NCBI GenBank assembly: GCA_000272025.2
Contig: AKCV02000015.1
Span: forward strand, 434,001-498,000
Direction: 5' to 3'
DNA: 64,000 bases
From: Imbroritus primus
GTDB taxonomy: Bacteria > Pseudomonadota > Gammaproteobacteria > Burkholderiales > Burkholderiaceae
The notes below the pieces were generated by a model. The model saw only the letters and a list, made by a program, of their open reading frames with translations. It did no database searches and was not told where the DNA came from. Of the stretch, positions 54,210-62,745 are shown piece after piece (the first letter of the stretch is position 1; every line of letters starts with the position of its first letter). Made by a program: the position numbers and the translations under genes.

Positions 54210-54241
54210 CCCGCTGACCCGTCGTCAGCGGGATTCTTTTT
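54210..54241 (+). terminator. Rho-independent terminator
   Basis: A 9-bp stem (CCCGCTGAC / GTCAGCGGG) with loop CCGTC is followed by TTCTTTTT. It lies in the gap after the YxWxPGYW protein gene and may end its transcript. Confidence 0.85.
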
Positions 54242-54361
54242 GGGGCATCGTTACCATTGCTTACAGCTTTAGCCCACAGGTTGCACCCTGTGGGATGCTG
54301 CGCACCTACAATAAGAGCACGAAAAATATCTCAGCTCGGCTGAGGCGACAGGAGAGACCCC

Positions 54362-54673
54362 ATGAAACAACGTATCCTGCTGGCCCTTGGCGTGTCTGCG
54401 GCATTGCTGTCCGGTGCAGCGGCTGCGGATGTCCGTGTTGGCATCGCAGTCGGCGTGCCCGGCGTCGTCGTGGCTGGCCCCGGCTACTATGCGCCCCCGC
54501 CGGTCTATTACGCACCGCCTCCGCGCTACGTCCATCCGGCTCCGGTGTATTACGCGCCGCCCCCGGCCGCTTACTATTACGGCCCGCCGCGCGGTTACTA
54601 CCGTCATCCGGGATATGGCCACGGTCATCGCCATTGGAAGCATGAACACCGGCGCGGACACGGCCACCGGTAA
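54362..54673 (+). CDS. Small exported Pro/Tyr-rich protein
   Basis: This 103-residue protein has a signal peptide (LALGVSAALLSGAAAAD) followed by PPPVYYAPPPRY-type repeats (YYAPPP occurs three times) and a Gly/His-rich tail (HPGYGHGHRHWKHEHRRGHGHR). The tail could bind metal or heme. CAGGAG precedes ATG 54362 by 7 bases. It resembles other small exported repeat proteins of the group; no function is known. A terminator follows 26 bp after the stop. Confidence 0.82.
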   Translation: MKQRILLALGVSAALLSGAAAADVRVGIAVGVPGVVVAGPGYYAPPPVYYAPPPRYVHPAPVYYAPPPAAYYYGPPRGYYRHPGYGHGHRHWKHEHRRGHGHR

Positions 54674-54698
54674 TCGGTAACCGGACCGCATGTACCAG

Positions 54699-54726
54699 AA
54701 GAGCCCCCTGTGGGCTCTTTTCTTTG
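54699..54726 (+). terminator. Rho-independent terminator
   Basis: An 8-bp stem (AAGAGCCC / GGGCTCTT) with loop CCTGT is followed by TTCTTT. It follows the Pro/Tyr-rich protein gene by 25 bp. Confidence 0.88.
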
Positions 54727-54934
54727 GTAGCGGTTTTACCATCCCGTCGGGCGCTCAGCGTTAAATGAAATAGAGCGGACCATGGCGGCATGTCTGCGCT
54801 AGCGTGGGCGAGCATCATGTTGCCCGCCCGGTACTTTTCATCGTGGCGATGCAGAGTCTTCATGCCGCATGGGCTTGGCTCGGGCGAGGGGCGGGGTATA
54901 CTTGCAGCCAAACTCAATTCCCAAGGAGCCACGC

Positions 54935-55342
54935 ATGTACCAGAAGTCCGCCCTGAGCGCTGCCGATGTGAAGAAGATCATGGCAGCCGCCGAAGCCGAA
55001 GCAACCCAGAACGGCTGGGCCGTGTCGATTGCCGTGGTTGACGATGGCGGCCATCTGCTGGCGATGCAGCGTCTCGACAAGGCAGCGCCGATTTCGTCTC
55101 ATATCTGCGTGGAAAAGGCCAAGACCTCGGCGCTCGGCTGCCGTGAATCGAAAGTCTATGAAGACGTGATCAACAACGGCCGTGTCTCGTTTGTGACGGC
55201 ACCGACGCTGCAGGGCATGCTGGAAGGCGGTGTGCCGGTCGTCGTGGATGGCCATTGCATTGCCGCGGTAGGCGTGTCTGGTGTGAAATCATCGGAAGAT
55301 GCGCAGATTGCCAAGGCGGGTATCGCTGCACTGGGCCTCTGA
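54935..55342 (+). CDS. GlcG/HbpS-family protein
   Basis: This 135-residue protein has the HbpS/GlcG fold: SAADVKKIMAAAEAEATQNGW, SIAVVDDGGHLLAMQRLDKA, SSHICVEKAKTSALG and GGVPVVVDGHCIAAVGVSG. The family includes a heme-binding sensor (HbpS) and the GlcG protein of the glycolate operon, but most members are unassigned. AAGGAG lies 6-7 bases before ATG 54935; an upstream in-frame ATG is not preferred. No signal peptide is seen here. A strong terminator lies 70 bp after it. Confidence 0.88.
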   Translation: MYQKSALSAADVKKIMAAAEAEATQNGWAVSIAVVDDGGHLLAMQRLDKAAPISSHICVEKAKTSALGCRESKVYEDVINNGRVSFVTAPTLQGMLEGGVPVVVDGHCIAAVGVSGVKSSEDAQIAKAGIAALGL

Positions 55343-55649
55343 GCATTCAGCGCGGTCTGCGTTCCGGGAGCGTGGGTGTCGCCAACCCTGCACCGGATGC
55401 ATGTTCCGGACGAAAAAAACGCCGCAGATGCGGCGTTTTTTGTTGTCCGCCGGTAACAGGCGGCGGGCGGAATAAAAAGAGGGCCTGGCTGGCTGGCCGG
55501 TGCAAGACGCAAACGGGGTCTAGCAGTTTTTCTGCACCGGTTGGCTGGCTAACGCCTAACACCTCGCTGGGAGGTGGTCCCCACAAAAGACGGTGTTGCT
55601 GCCCGTCCTGCCCAACGTATCGCGCAGACAGGTCGTGCGGCGGTGATCA
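55343..55649. other. Gene-free stretch downstream of the HbpS-like gene
   Basis: Only the terminator at 55411-55441 and a small inverted repeat ACCTC-N4-GAGGT (55561-55575) are visible. No coding sequence is supported on either strand. Confidence 0.5.
55411..55441. terminator. Bidirectional terminator
   Basis: An 8-bp stem (AACGCCGC / GCGGCGTT) with a 4-base loop is flanked by seven As and six Ts, so it serves the HbpS-like gene and possibly hemP from the other side. Confidence 0.92.
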
Positions 55650-55967
55650 TTACTTGGTCAGGATCAGCTTGCCCTTGCTGGTGATCCGCAGGGTGTAGGC
55701 TTCGCCGTTGTGCAGGATCTCGAGCGAGCCCTGGCCCTGGAACATCTTTTCGGTCGTCAGCGGTGTTGCCGGCTTTTTCTCGTTGGCAGCAGCGCGTGTC
55801 GGCATCATCAGGGGCGCCAGGATCGTTTCAGTCCGAAGCGCGGCTTCCCGGTGCATGTCGCGCGCCGGTGCCACCCGGACGTGCCGCAGCGAAAGGCGGC
55901 GGCGAGAAATTTCAGCGGGTTGGCGGGAGACTTCGGCTGATTGGCTGGTAAGGGCGGCAGCGAGCAT
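55650..55967 (-). CDS. hemP: Hemin uptake protein HemP
   Basis: The C-terminal 35 residues (TTEKMFQGQGSLEILHNG...LRITSKGKLILTK) are the conserved HemP domain; this small protein supports heme uptake and its regulation in Burkholderiales. GGAG lies 6 bases before ATG 55967, giving 105 residues. That is longer than the usual 60 or so, through an Arg-rich N-terminal extension; an in-frame start at 55808 would give the usual length. A Fur-box-like palindrome lies 53-83 bp upstream. Confidence 0.82.
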   Translation of the reverse strand: MLAAALTSQSAEVSRQPAEISRRRLSLRHVRVAPARDMHREAALRTETILAPLMMPTRAAANEKKPATPLTTEKMFQGQGSLEILHNGEAYTLRITSKGKLILTK

Positions 55968-56019
55968 GGATTCTCCGGTTGAAAGGCCTGCGGTATGCAG
56001 TGCGTATGTCGTTGGTGTT

Positions 56020-56050
56020 ATATTAAATGAGAATCGTTATCATTCAATAT
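56020..56050. promoter_or_regulatory. Fur box upstream of hemP
   Basis: AATGAGAATCGTTATCATT (56026-56044) is a good match to the Fur consensus and sits inside a longer palindrome with arms ATATT and AATAT. It lies upstream of hemP, so iron should repress hemP. Confidence 0.85.
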
Positions 56051-56101
56051 AACCCGTACATTTTTTATGGGTATTCCATGAGAGGCGGGGGCGGGCGCAT
56101 G

Positions 56102-56124
56102 AAAAAAGCGCCCGAAGGCGCTTT
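56102..56124 (-). terminator. Rho-independent terminator after exbD
   Basis: On the minus strand, stem AAAGCGCC/GGCGCTTT with a 4-base TTCG loop is followed by a T-run. It follows the exbD stop by 45 bp. Confidence 0.9.
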
Positions 56125-56168
56125 CGATTGGGCCGTGCCCGGCGTGAGGGTCGCGGCTGACAGCGGCA

Positions 56169-56585
<417 letters not shown>

Positions 56586-56596
56586 GACTGTGCTCC

Positions 56597-57331
56597 TTAC
56601 TGGGTCTTGACTGACGCCAGGCGCACGCTATCGTCCGCCGCGCCGCGCACATTGCCTGGACGCACGCGGCTGCCGGTCACGAAGTAGGCATGCAGGTCGT
56701 GGGCGAAACGATTGAGTTTCGAGATCACCGACTTGTTACCACGGGTCAGCGCGTTGTAGCCGAGTACTGCGGGAATGGCGACGGCCAGGCCAAAGGCGGT
56801 CATGATCAGCGCCTCGCCGACCGGACCGGCGACCTTGTCAATCGTCGGCACGCCGGATGCGCCGAGGCCAACCAGCGCGTGGTAAATGCCCCAGACGGTA
56901 CCGAAGAGGCCCACAAACGGTGCAGTCGAGCCGACCGAAGCCAGGATCGCCAGGCCCGATTGCAGGCGCGATACCGACTCATCGATGGAGCTCTTGAGCG
57001 AGCGCGTGAGCCAGTCGGAAATGTCCATCACGTCATGCAGCTGCGGCTGGCTGGCGCGATGGTGCTGGGCGGCTTCACGGCCGGCCACGGCGAGTGTCAG
57101 GAACGGATTGTTCTGGTTGCTGCCAAGGGTTTCCAGGGCATGGTCGAAATCATCGGAGTGCCAGAATTTCTTTTCCGCACCGAAGGCCATGGCTTTGAGC
57201 CGGAACAGGTCCCAGCCCTTCATCAGGATCACGATCCACGAGGCGAGCGACATGGCCAGCAGGATGATGGCGGTGGCGCGAATGACGAAGTCGCCTTGTG
57301 ACCACACTTGGGCGATGGAAAGTTCTTGCAT
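56597..57331 (-). CDS. exbB: TonB-system proton channel ExbB
   Basis: This 244-residue MotA/TolQ/ExbB protein has three transmembrane helices (IRATAIILLAMSLASWIVILM; LASVGSTAPFVGLFGTVWGIY; LIMTAFGLAVAIPAVLGYNAL). The Gly/Thr-rich second helix is the channel-forming one. It lies between tonB and exbD on the same strand. Confidence 0.95.
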   Translation of the reverse strand: MQELSIAQVWSQGDFVIRATAIILLAMSLASWIVILMKGWDLFRLKAMAFGAEKKFWHSDDFDHALETLGSNQNNPFLTLAVAGREAAQHHRASQPQLHDVMDISDWLTRSLKSSIDESVSRLQSGLAILASVGSTAPFVGLFGTVWGIYHALVGLGASGVPTIDKVAGPVGEALIMTAFGLAVAIPAVLGYNALTRGNKSVISKLNRFAHDLHAYFVTGSRVRPGNVRGAADDSVRLASVKTQ

Positions 57332-57345
57332 AGCGAGTCCAGAGG

Positions 57346-58008
57346 TCAGTTATCGAGTTTGAAGACAATCGGCTGGTTGGCCGTGGCCGAGACTGCCCGG
57401 CCATTTTCCGTATAGGGTTTGCAGCGCATGTTGCGAACCGCGTCCATGGCTGCCTGATCCAGGCGCGAGGAGCCGCTCGATTCGACCACCGTCGAGCGGA
57501 TGACGCGGCCGGTGTCGTCGGTCACGATCTTGATGACCGCGCGGCCTTCCTCACCCATTCTGCGCGCGACCGGCGGATAGGACGGCGCGGGGCGCGTGCA
57601 CTGAATTTCGCCGAGGCCGACGGCGCGCGGAACGCTCGGTGCCGCAGGCGCCGGGGTTTCCGGAACCGGGGCCGGGGCGGGCGGGGTCGGTGGAGCAGCG
57701 GCTACGACAGGGGCTGTCGGCACTGGCGACAGATCCGGCGCGGGCGGCAGCGGCGTAGGCGTCAGTTTGGGCTGCGGCCGGGGCGGGGTGACCTTGACGG
57801 GTTTGGGCTGTTCCTGCTTCTTGATCGGCTTGGGCGGCTCCGGTGCAGGCGGGGCGGGGATATCGGCAGGGGTGATGCGGGCGACGATTTCCGGGGCGAT
57901 GACAGCTTCGCTGATACGGCGGCCAAGACCGGATTGCAGCAGGTAGACCAGGCCGACGTGCAGCAGCACGACGGCGAAGGTGACTTTCAGTAATCGTTGA
58001 TCGAACAT
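57346..58008 (-). CDS. tonB: TonB energy-transducing protein
   Basis: This 220-residue protein has an N-terminal helix (LLKVTFAVVLLHVGLVYLLQ), a Pro/Lys-rich linker (PPAPEPPKPIKK...), and the C-terminal TonB domain (YPPVARRMGEEGRAVIKIVTDDTGRV). It spans the periplasm to energise outer-membrane receptors. ATG 58008 has no good ribosome site; an upstream small ORF (58068-58130) may couple translation. exbB and exbD follow on the same strand. Confidence 0.94.
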   Translation of the reverse strand: MFDQRLLKVTFAVVLLHVGLVYLLQSGLGRRISEAVIAPEIVARITPADIPAPPAPEPPKPIKKQEQPKPVKVTPPRPQPKLTPTPLPPAPDLSPVPTAPVVAAAPPTPPAPAPVPETPAPAAPSVPRAVGLGEIQCTRPAPSYPPVARRMGEEGRAVIKIVTDDTGRVIRSTVVESSGSSRLDQAAMDAVRNMRCKPYTENGRAVSATANQPIVFKLDN

Positions 58009-58067
58009 GTTAGCAACACTGGGGTGGCCGGCAGCATGGACCGCCAATTCTGGCGTGGCTGCCTTCA

Positions 58068-58130
58068 TCATCGCGAAAAAATGATGAGGGAGACACCACA
58101 CCCAATCACAAGACTCAACAGCAATTCCAT
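58068..58130 (-). CDS. Possible 20-residue membrane peptide upstream of tonB
   Basis: This short open frame encodes MELLLSLVIGCGVSLIIFSR, a single hydrophobic helix ending in Ser-Arg. GGAGG lies 6-7 bases before its ATG, which is the strongest ribosome site in the tonB leader, while tonB itself has a weak one 59 bp further on. It lies below the Fur-box-like site at 58257. No family is recognised; it could be a leader peptide that couples translation to tonB, or a small membrane protein. Confidence 0.5.
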   Translation of the reverse strand: MELLLSLVIGCGVSLIIFSR

Positions 58131-58256
58131 CGTACGCCCTCCTGACTGAAATCATCGGCCGTGGGGGAGTGGCTGCGCTGTTATGACGCACAGATGCCGA
58201 CGCGTATGCGCGTCGTGTTCATGTGTATCTGCGTTCTGCCAGTGCGAATTATAAAC

Positions 58257-58275
58257 GATAATGATTCTTATTTGT
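58257..58275. promoter_or_regulatory. Fur-box-like site upstream of tonB
   Basis: GATAATGATTCTTATTTGT (58257-58275) matches the Fur consensus at 13 of 19 positions by my count, with a perfect first half (GATAATGAT). It lies about 250 bp before tonB and 127 bp before the small peptide ORF. Confidence 0.72.
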
Positions 58276-58419
58276 AAGGTTTGTCCTTTCACTTTACGTG
58301 AAAAGACCGGCCACCGCTGCACGTGCAGGGCGTGCGCAACTTTGCCTCCCGTGTACGTGGCGATGGCCGGAGCCACGCAGGGAAGCGCGGCACACACCAG
58401 GGCTGTGCCGGGCAGGGGC

Positions 58420-59241
58420 TCAGCGCGCGGCCGGCGCCGGCTCGATTACCACGGTTTCCGGTGTGGCGTCGATTTGCAGCAATGTATGGAGCATCTCTTG
58501 CATCTGGGCAGCACGCGCGGTCGTGGTGAAACGGAGGGATGCCACGTTCCCCGTCGGTGCGCTTAGCTGTTCTTCGCGCAAGCGCCGTTGCAACTGGCGG
58601 GCAATGGCGATGCCGGTGTCGATCACGGTCAGGCGTTGTTGGCTGATCCGTTCGATTGCGTTGGAGAGAAACGGGTAGTGCGTGCAGCCCAGCACCAGCG
58701 TATCCGCGCCCGCTTCCAGCATCGGCGCCAGCAGGGACTGCAATCGCTGTTCGACTTCCGGACCGTCGATATGTCCTGCTTCGACCAGCGGCACGAGTCC
58801 GACACCGGCCTCGCAGATGAAGCGGCCTTCGTGCGAGAGGCTGTCCAGCAGGCGGGCGAACTTGGCGCTCTTGAGCGTATTGGCCGTGGCCAGCACCCCG
58901 ACCGCCTTGCTCTGGCTGGCGGCAATGGCCGGCTTCAGTCCCGGCTCGACACCGACGATCGGCAGGGCAATGCGCTCTCGCACCAGTTGCGCGGCATGCG
59001 CTGTGGCGGTATTGCAGGCGATGACGAGCGCCTTGCAACCCTGGGCCTCGAGCCACTGCGCCATCTGCAGCGTGCGCTCGGCCACGAAGGCCGCATCGCG
59101 CTCGCCGTACGGCACATACTTCGAATCGGCCAGGTACAGCAGCGATTCCTCCGGCAGCTGCGCACGGATATCACGCAGCACCGACAGCCCGCCGAGGCCG
59201 GAGTCGAATACGCCGATGGGTGCCGAAGATGCCTGGGTCAT
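58420..59241 (-). CDS. murI: Glutamate racemase
   Basis: This 273-residue enzyme makes D-glutamate for peptidoglycan. The two catalytic cysteines are in ACNTATAHAA and GCTHYPFL; GVFDSGLGGLSVLRDI at the start and YVPYGER are also typical. Length is normal. It lies after fumA on the same strand with a terminator between them, and upstream of the tonB region. Confidence 0.96.
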   Translation of the reverse strand: MTQASSAPIGVFDSGLGGLSVLRDIRAQLPEESLLYLADSKYVPYGERDAAFVAERTLQMAQWLEAQGCKALVIACNTATAHAAQLVRERIALPIVGVEPGLKPAIAASQSKAVGVLATANTLKSAKFARLLDSLSHEGRFICEAGVGLVPLVEAGHIDGPEVEQRLQSLLAPMLEAGADTLVLGCTHYPFLSNAIERISQQRLTVIDTGIAIARQLQRRLREEQLSAPTGNVASLRFTTTARAAQMQEMLHTLLQIDATPETVVIEPAPAAR

Positions 59242-59261
59242 GGTGCCGGATTCGTGTGACC

Positions 59262-59286
59262 AAAAAGCCGGGCGGTGCCCGGCTTT
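59262..59286 (-). terminator. Rho-independent terminator between fumA and murI
   Basis: On the minus strand, stem AAAGCCGGGC / GCCCGGCTTT with a 3-base loop is followed by five Ts. It follows fumA by 20 bp and ends its transcript before murI. Confidence 0.9.
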
Positions 59287-59305
59287 CTGTCTGTCTGCGG
59301 ATGGC

Positions 59306-60853
59306 TTAATTGGTCGCGACCGGAATGCCCGCGATGCGGGCCTGCCATTCGGCGGGGCCGGTCTTGTGGACCGACGTGCCGCTGCTGTCGACGGCCACGG
59401 TCACCGGCATGTCCTTCACGTCGAACTCGTAGATGGCTTCCATGCCGAGGTCCTCGAAGGCCAGCACCCTGGCGCCGCGAATCGCCTTGGAGACGAGATA
59501 CGCCGCACCGCCCACGGCCATCAGGTAGGCCGACTTATGCTTCTGGATCGCCTCGATGGCGACCGGGCCGCGCTCGGCCTTGCCGATCATGGCGATCAGG
59601 CCGGTCTGCGACAGCATGGTCTCGGTGAACTTGTCCATGCGCGTGGCGGTCGTGGGGCCGGCCGGGCCGACCACCTCGTCGCGCACCGGATCCACCGGGC
59701 CGACATAGTAGATCACGCGGTTGGTGAAGTCGATCGGCAGCTTTTCGCCCGCCGCCAGCATGTCGGCAATGCGCTTGTGCGCGGCATCACGGCCCGTCAG
59801 CATCTTGCCGTTCAGCAACAGGGTCTGGCCCGGCTTCCAAGAGGCCACTTCCTCCGGCGTCAGCGTATTCAGGTCGACACGCTTGGACGATTCGGTGTTC
59901 GGCTCCCAGTTGACCTTCGGCCAGGCCGACAGGTCCGGTGCCTCTAGCTTGGCCGGACCGGAGCCGTCCAGCGTGAAATGCACGTGGCGCGTGGCCGCGC
60001 AGTTCGGGATCATCGCCACCGGCTTGGACGCCGCATGCGTCGGGTAGGCCATGATCTTCACGTCCAGCACGGTCGCCAGGCCACCCAGGCCCTGTGCGCC
60101 GATACCGAGCGCGTTGACCTTCTGGAACAGCTCGACGCGTAGTTCCTCGACCCAGTCGCGCGGACCGCGGGCAATCACTTCCTGGATGTCGATCGACTCC
60201 ATCAGCGATTCCTTGGCCATCACCATCGCTTTTTCGGCGGTACCGCCGATACCGATGCCAAGCATGCCCGGCGGGCACCAGCCTGCGCCCATCGTCGGCA
60301 CGGTCTTGAGCACCCAGTCGACGATGCTGTCCGACGGGTTGAGCATGACGAACTTCGACTTGTTCTCCGAGCCGCCGCCCTTGGCCGCAACCTGGATATC
60401 GATGGTGTTGCCCGGCACCACTTCATAGTGGATCACGGCAGGCGTGTTGTCCTTGGTGTTCTTGCGGCCGCCTTCGGGCGGGTTCACGATGGAGGCGCGT
60501 AGCACGTTGTCGGGGTGCGTATAGCCGCGGCGCACACCTTCGTTGATCATGTCCGACAGGCCCATGGTGGCATCCGCCCAGCGTACGTCCATGCCGACCT
60601 TGACGAAGATCGTGACGATGCCGGTGTCCTGGCACAGCGGGCGCTTGCCTTCGGCGCACATGCGGCTGTTGGTCAGGATCTGCGCGATGGCATCCTTGGC
60701 CGCCGGGCTCTGTTCCAGCTCATAGGCGCGGCCCAGGCTGGTGATGTAATCCATCGGGTGGTAATAGCTGATGTATTGCAGCGAATCGGCGACGCTCTGG
60801 ATGAGGTCTTCCTGGCGAATGGGCTGGGCAGCAGATTGGGAAGCGGCAGTCAT
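59306..60853 (-). CDS. fumA: Fumarate hydratase class I
   Basis: This 515-residue enzyme is the oxygen-sensitive [4Fe-4S] fumarase. Cluster and substrate segments include KRPLCQDTGIVTIFVKVG, GWCPPGMLGIGIGGT and IPNCAATRHVHFTLDG, with three candidate cluster cysteines. The start ATG 60853 gives normal length; ATG 60907 would add 18 unlikely residues. It hydrates fumarate to malate in the TCA cycle. A terminator separates it from murI. Confidence 0.95.
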   Translation of the reverse strand: MTAASQSAAQPIRQEDLIQSVADSLQYISYYHPMDYITSLGRAYELEQSPAAKDAIAQILTNSRMCAEGKRPLCQDTGIVTIFVKVGMDVRWADATMGLSDMINEGVRRGYTHPDNVLRASIVNPPEGGRKNTKDNTPAVIHYEVVPGNTIDIQVAAKGGGSENKSKFVMLNPSDSIVDWVLKTVPTMGAGWCPPGMLGIGIGGTAEKAMVMAKESLMESIDIQEVIARGPRDWVEELRVELFQKVNALGIGAQGLGGLATVLDVKIMAYPTHAASKPVAMIPNCAATRHVHFTLDGSGPAKLEAPDLSAWPKVNWEPNTESSKRVDLNTLTPEEVASWKPGQTLLLNGKMLTGRDAAHKRIADMLAAGEKLPIDFTNRVIYYVGPVDPVRDEVVGPAGPTTATRMDKFTETMLSQTGLIAMIGKAERGPVAIEAIQKHKSAYLMAVGGAAYLVSKAIRGARVLAFEDLGMEAIYEFDVKDMPVTVAVDSSGTSVHKTGPAEWQARIAGIPVATN

Positions 60854-60995
60854 TGGACAGATCTTGGAATTGGGGGACAGATTTGAGGGACGACAACCGG
60901 AAATCATACACCTTTCCGGTTGTTGCCGAGGTCTTCAGGCATGGCGGGCAAGGCACACGGCCAAGCCGGGTGCCCCGCGATGCCTGGGCCAGAAC

Positions 60996-61535
60996 TCAGT
61001 GGGCCCGGCCGGACGCCGCCGGATGCGCAATCAGCTTGTCGGTCCAGGCCATGGCGAGGGCAGACAGCAGGAAGGCGAAATGGATGGCGACCTGCGCGAT
61101 GATGGTTTGCGAGTCGCGCTGCGCTGCGTCGATGAAGGTCTTGAGCAGGTGGATCGACGAAATGCTGATCAGCGCCATCGACAGCTTGACCTTCAGCACC
61201 CCGGCATTGACGTGGTCGAGCCATTCCGGCTCATCGGGGTGGCCTTCCACATGGAGCCGCGAGACAAAGGTTTCGTAGCCGCCGATGATGACCATGATCA
61301 GCAGGTTGGAGATCATGACCACGTCGATCAGCCCCAGCACCACCAGCATGATCTGGGTCTCGTTGTACGTGGTGACGTGCGATACGAGATGCCAGACCTC
61401 GACGATGAAATGGTAGACATAGATCGCCTGCGCGACGACCAGGCCGAGGTACAGCGGCAGCTGCAGCCAACGGGTCGCGAAAATCGCGCGGGCAAGGGGG
61501 GGCATCGGGCGCCGTTCGGCAGAGGTAGTGTCCAT
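60996..61535 (-). CDS. YqhA/UPF0114-family membrane protein
   Basis: This 179-residue protein has four transmembrane segments. The block VVMISNLLIMVIIGGYETFVSRL and the DHVNAGVLKVKLSMALISISSIHLLKTF stretch are the family hallmark. Function is unknown. ATG 61535 is the best start because an in-frame GTG/ATG at 61559 adds a non-conserved Thr-rich stretch. It lies between fumA and a DMT exporter on the same strand. Confidence 0.92.
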   Translation of the reverse strand: MDTTSAERRPMPPLARAIFATRWLQLPLYLGLVVAQAIYVYHFIVEVWHLVSHVTTYNETQIMLVVLGLIDVVMISNLLIMVIIGGYETFVSRLHVEGHPDEPEWLDHVNAGVLKVKLSMALISISSIHLLKTFIDAAQRDSQTIIAQVAIHFAFLLSALAMAWTDKLIAHPAASGRAH

Positions 61536-61580
61536 GGTGGCGGTAGGGTGGGTGGTCAAAAAACAGACGCGATTGTACCG

Positions 61581-62600
61581 TCAGCGCATGTCGCGCTCCA
61601 CAACAGGGGTCGGCGTCCGCTGCGCGGCAGGATCAGCCGGTGCAGCAGGATCGTCAAGAGCCGTCAGGGCATGCCGGAACGGCTTGGATGGCCAGCAGGC
61701 CACGGCGATGCCCGCCAGCACGCAGACCATCGCCACCGCGTGGCCCCAGCCCGGCGTCTCGCCGAGCACCAGGATCCCGTATGCCGCTGCCGCCAGAGGC
61801 ACCAGCGAGGTAAACACGCCTGCCAGCGTCGCGGGCACATGGCGGATGCCGGTGGCCCACAGCGCGAACGAGAATATGCTGGCCGATAGCACGTACCACA
61901 GCATGATGGCCCAGCCGTAGGCAGGAATCACCGAGAAATCGAATCCCGGCAGTACGGCCACGCCGAACGGCAAGATCAGCAGGAAGCCAAACAGGTGGGT
62001 ATAGGCGCAATTCTCCATTGGCGGCACAGTCTGCGTGATGCTGCGCGACAGGATCACGTACAGCCCCTCGCAAATCACTGCACCTAGTACGAACAGGTTG
62101 CCCAGCAGGGCGTTCTCCGCAGTATTGCTACCGGCATGCTGTGCCGTGCTGAGGTTCAGGATCAGGATCCCGCCGATGGCCAGCGCGACCGACAGGGCCG
62201 TGCGCCGCGACAGCCGTTCCCGCAGCACCAGCCACGACACGATCGCCACCGACGCCGGAATGGCACTCGTGATCACGCCAGCCGCCATGGCTGTGGTGTA
62301 GCGCACGCCGTACAGCATGAACAGTGTAAACAGGAAGGTGCCGAAGAACGCCTGGAGGAAGATCTGCAGCCATTCCTTGCGTGAAATACGCCGCATGCGG
62401 GCGGGTCGTAGCCACGGCAGCAGGCAGATGACGGCAATACCGAATCGCAGGAAGGTAAACAGCAGGACCGGAAAGAACACGATCACTGACTTGCCCAGTC
62501 CGACATTGGTGCCGATCAGCAGCATGGCCGCGGCAAGGCAGGAAAGATAAAACGGCAAGCGGCACCTGTAGAGGGAGCGGTGGGGTTGGCCGGCATGCAC
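61581..62600 (-). CDS. DMT-superfamily exporter (EamA domains)
   Basis: This 339-residue protein has ten transmembrane helices in two EamA repeats (LSCLAAAMLLIGTNVGLGKSVI; RHVPATLAGVFTSLVPLAAAAYGILVLGE). It is related only distantly to the exporter at 5403. The substrate is unknown. It is divergent from acs across a 145-bp gap. Confidence 0.87.
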   Translation of the reverse strand: MHAGQPHRSLYRCRLPFYLSCLAAAMLLIGTNVGLGKSVIVFFPVLLFTFLRFGIAVICLLPWLRPARMRRISRKEWLQIFLQAFFGTFLFTLFMLYGVRYTTAMAAGVITSAIPASVAIVSWLVLRERLSRRTALSVALAIGGILILNLSTAQHAGSNTAENALLGNLFVLGAVICEGLYVILSRSITQTVPPMENCAYTHLFGFLLILPFGVAVLPGFDFSVIPAYGWAIMLWYVLSASIFSFALWATGIRHVPATLAGVFTSLVPLAAAAYGILVLGETPGWGHAVAMVCVLAGIAVACWPSKPFRHALTALDDPAAPADPAAQRTPTPVVERDMR

Positions 62601-62745
62601 AGGTGCGAGGGGCGTCAGGTCACGCCGGCATCTCTTATCCGTGGCAGGTCAGCTGTGCTAGCCTTATGAAAAGCCGCGTAAGGCTAGAGTAAGGCGCTCC
62701 GCATACCTTGCTGCCACGGCATCAGTATTACATCAGGAGACAAGC

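Noticed and set aside
58183-58222. 13-codon ORF below the Fur-box-like site
   Set aside because: It has no clear ribosome site and no hydrophobic or regulatory pattern, unlike the ORF at 58068.
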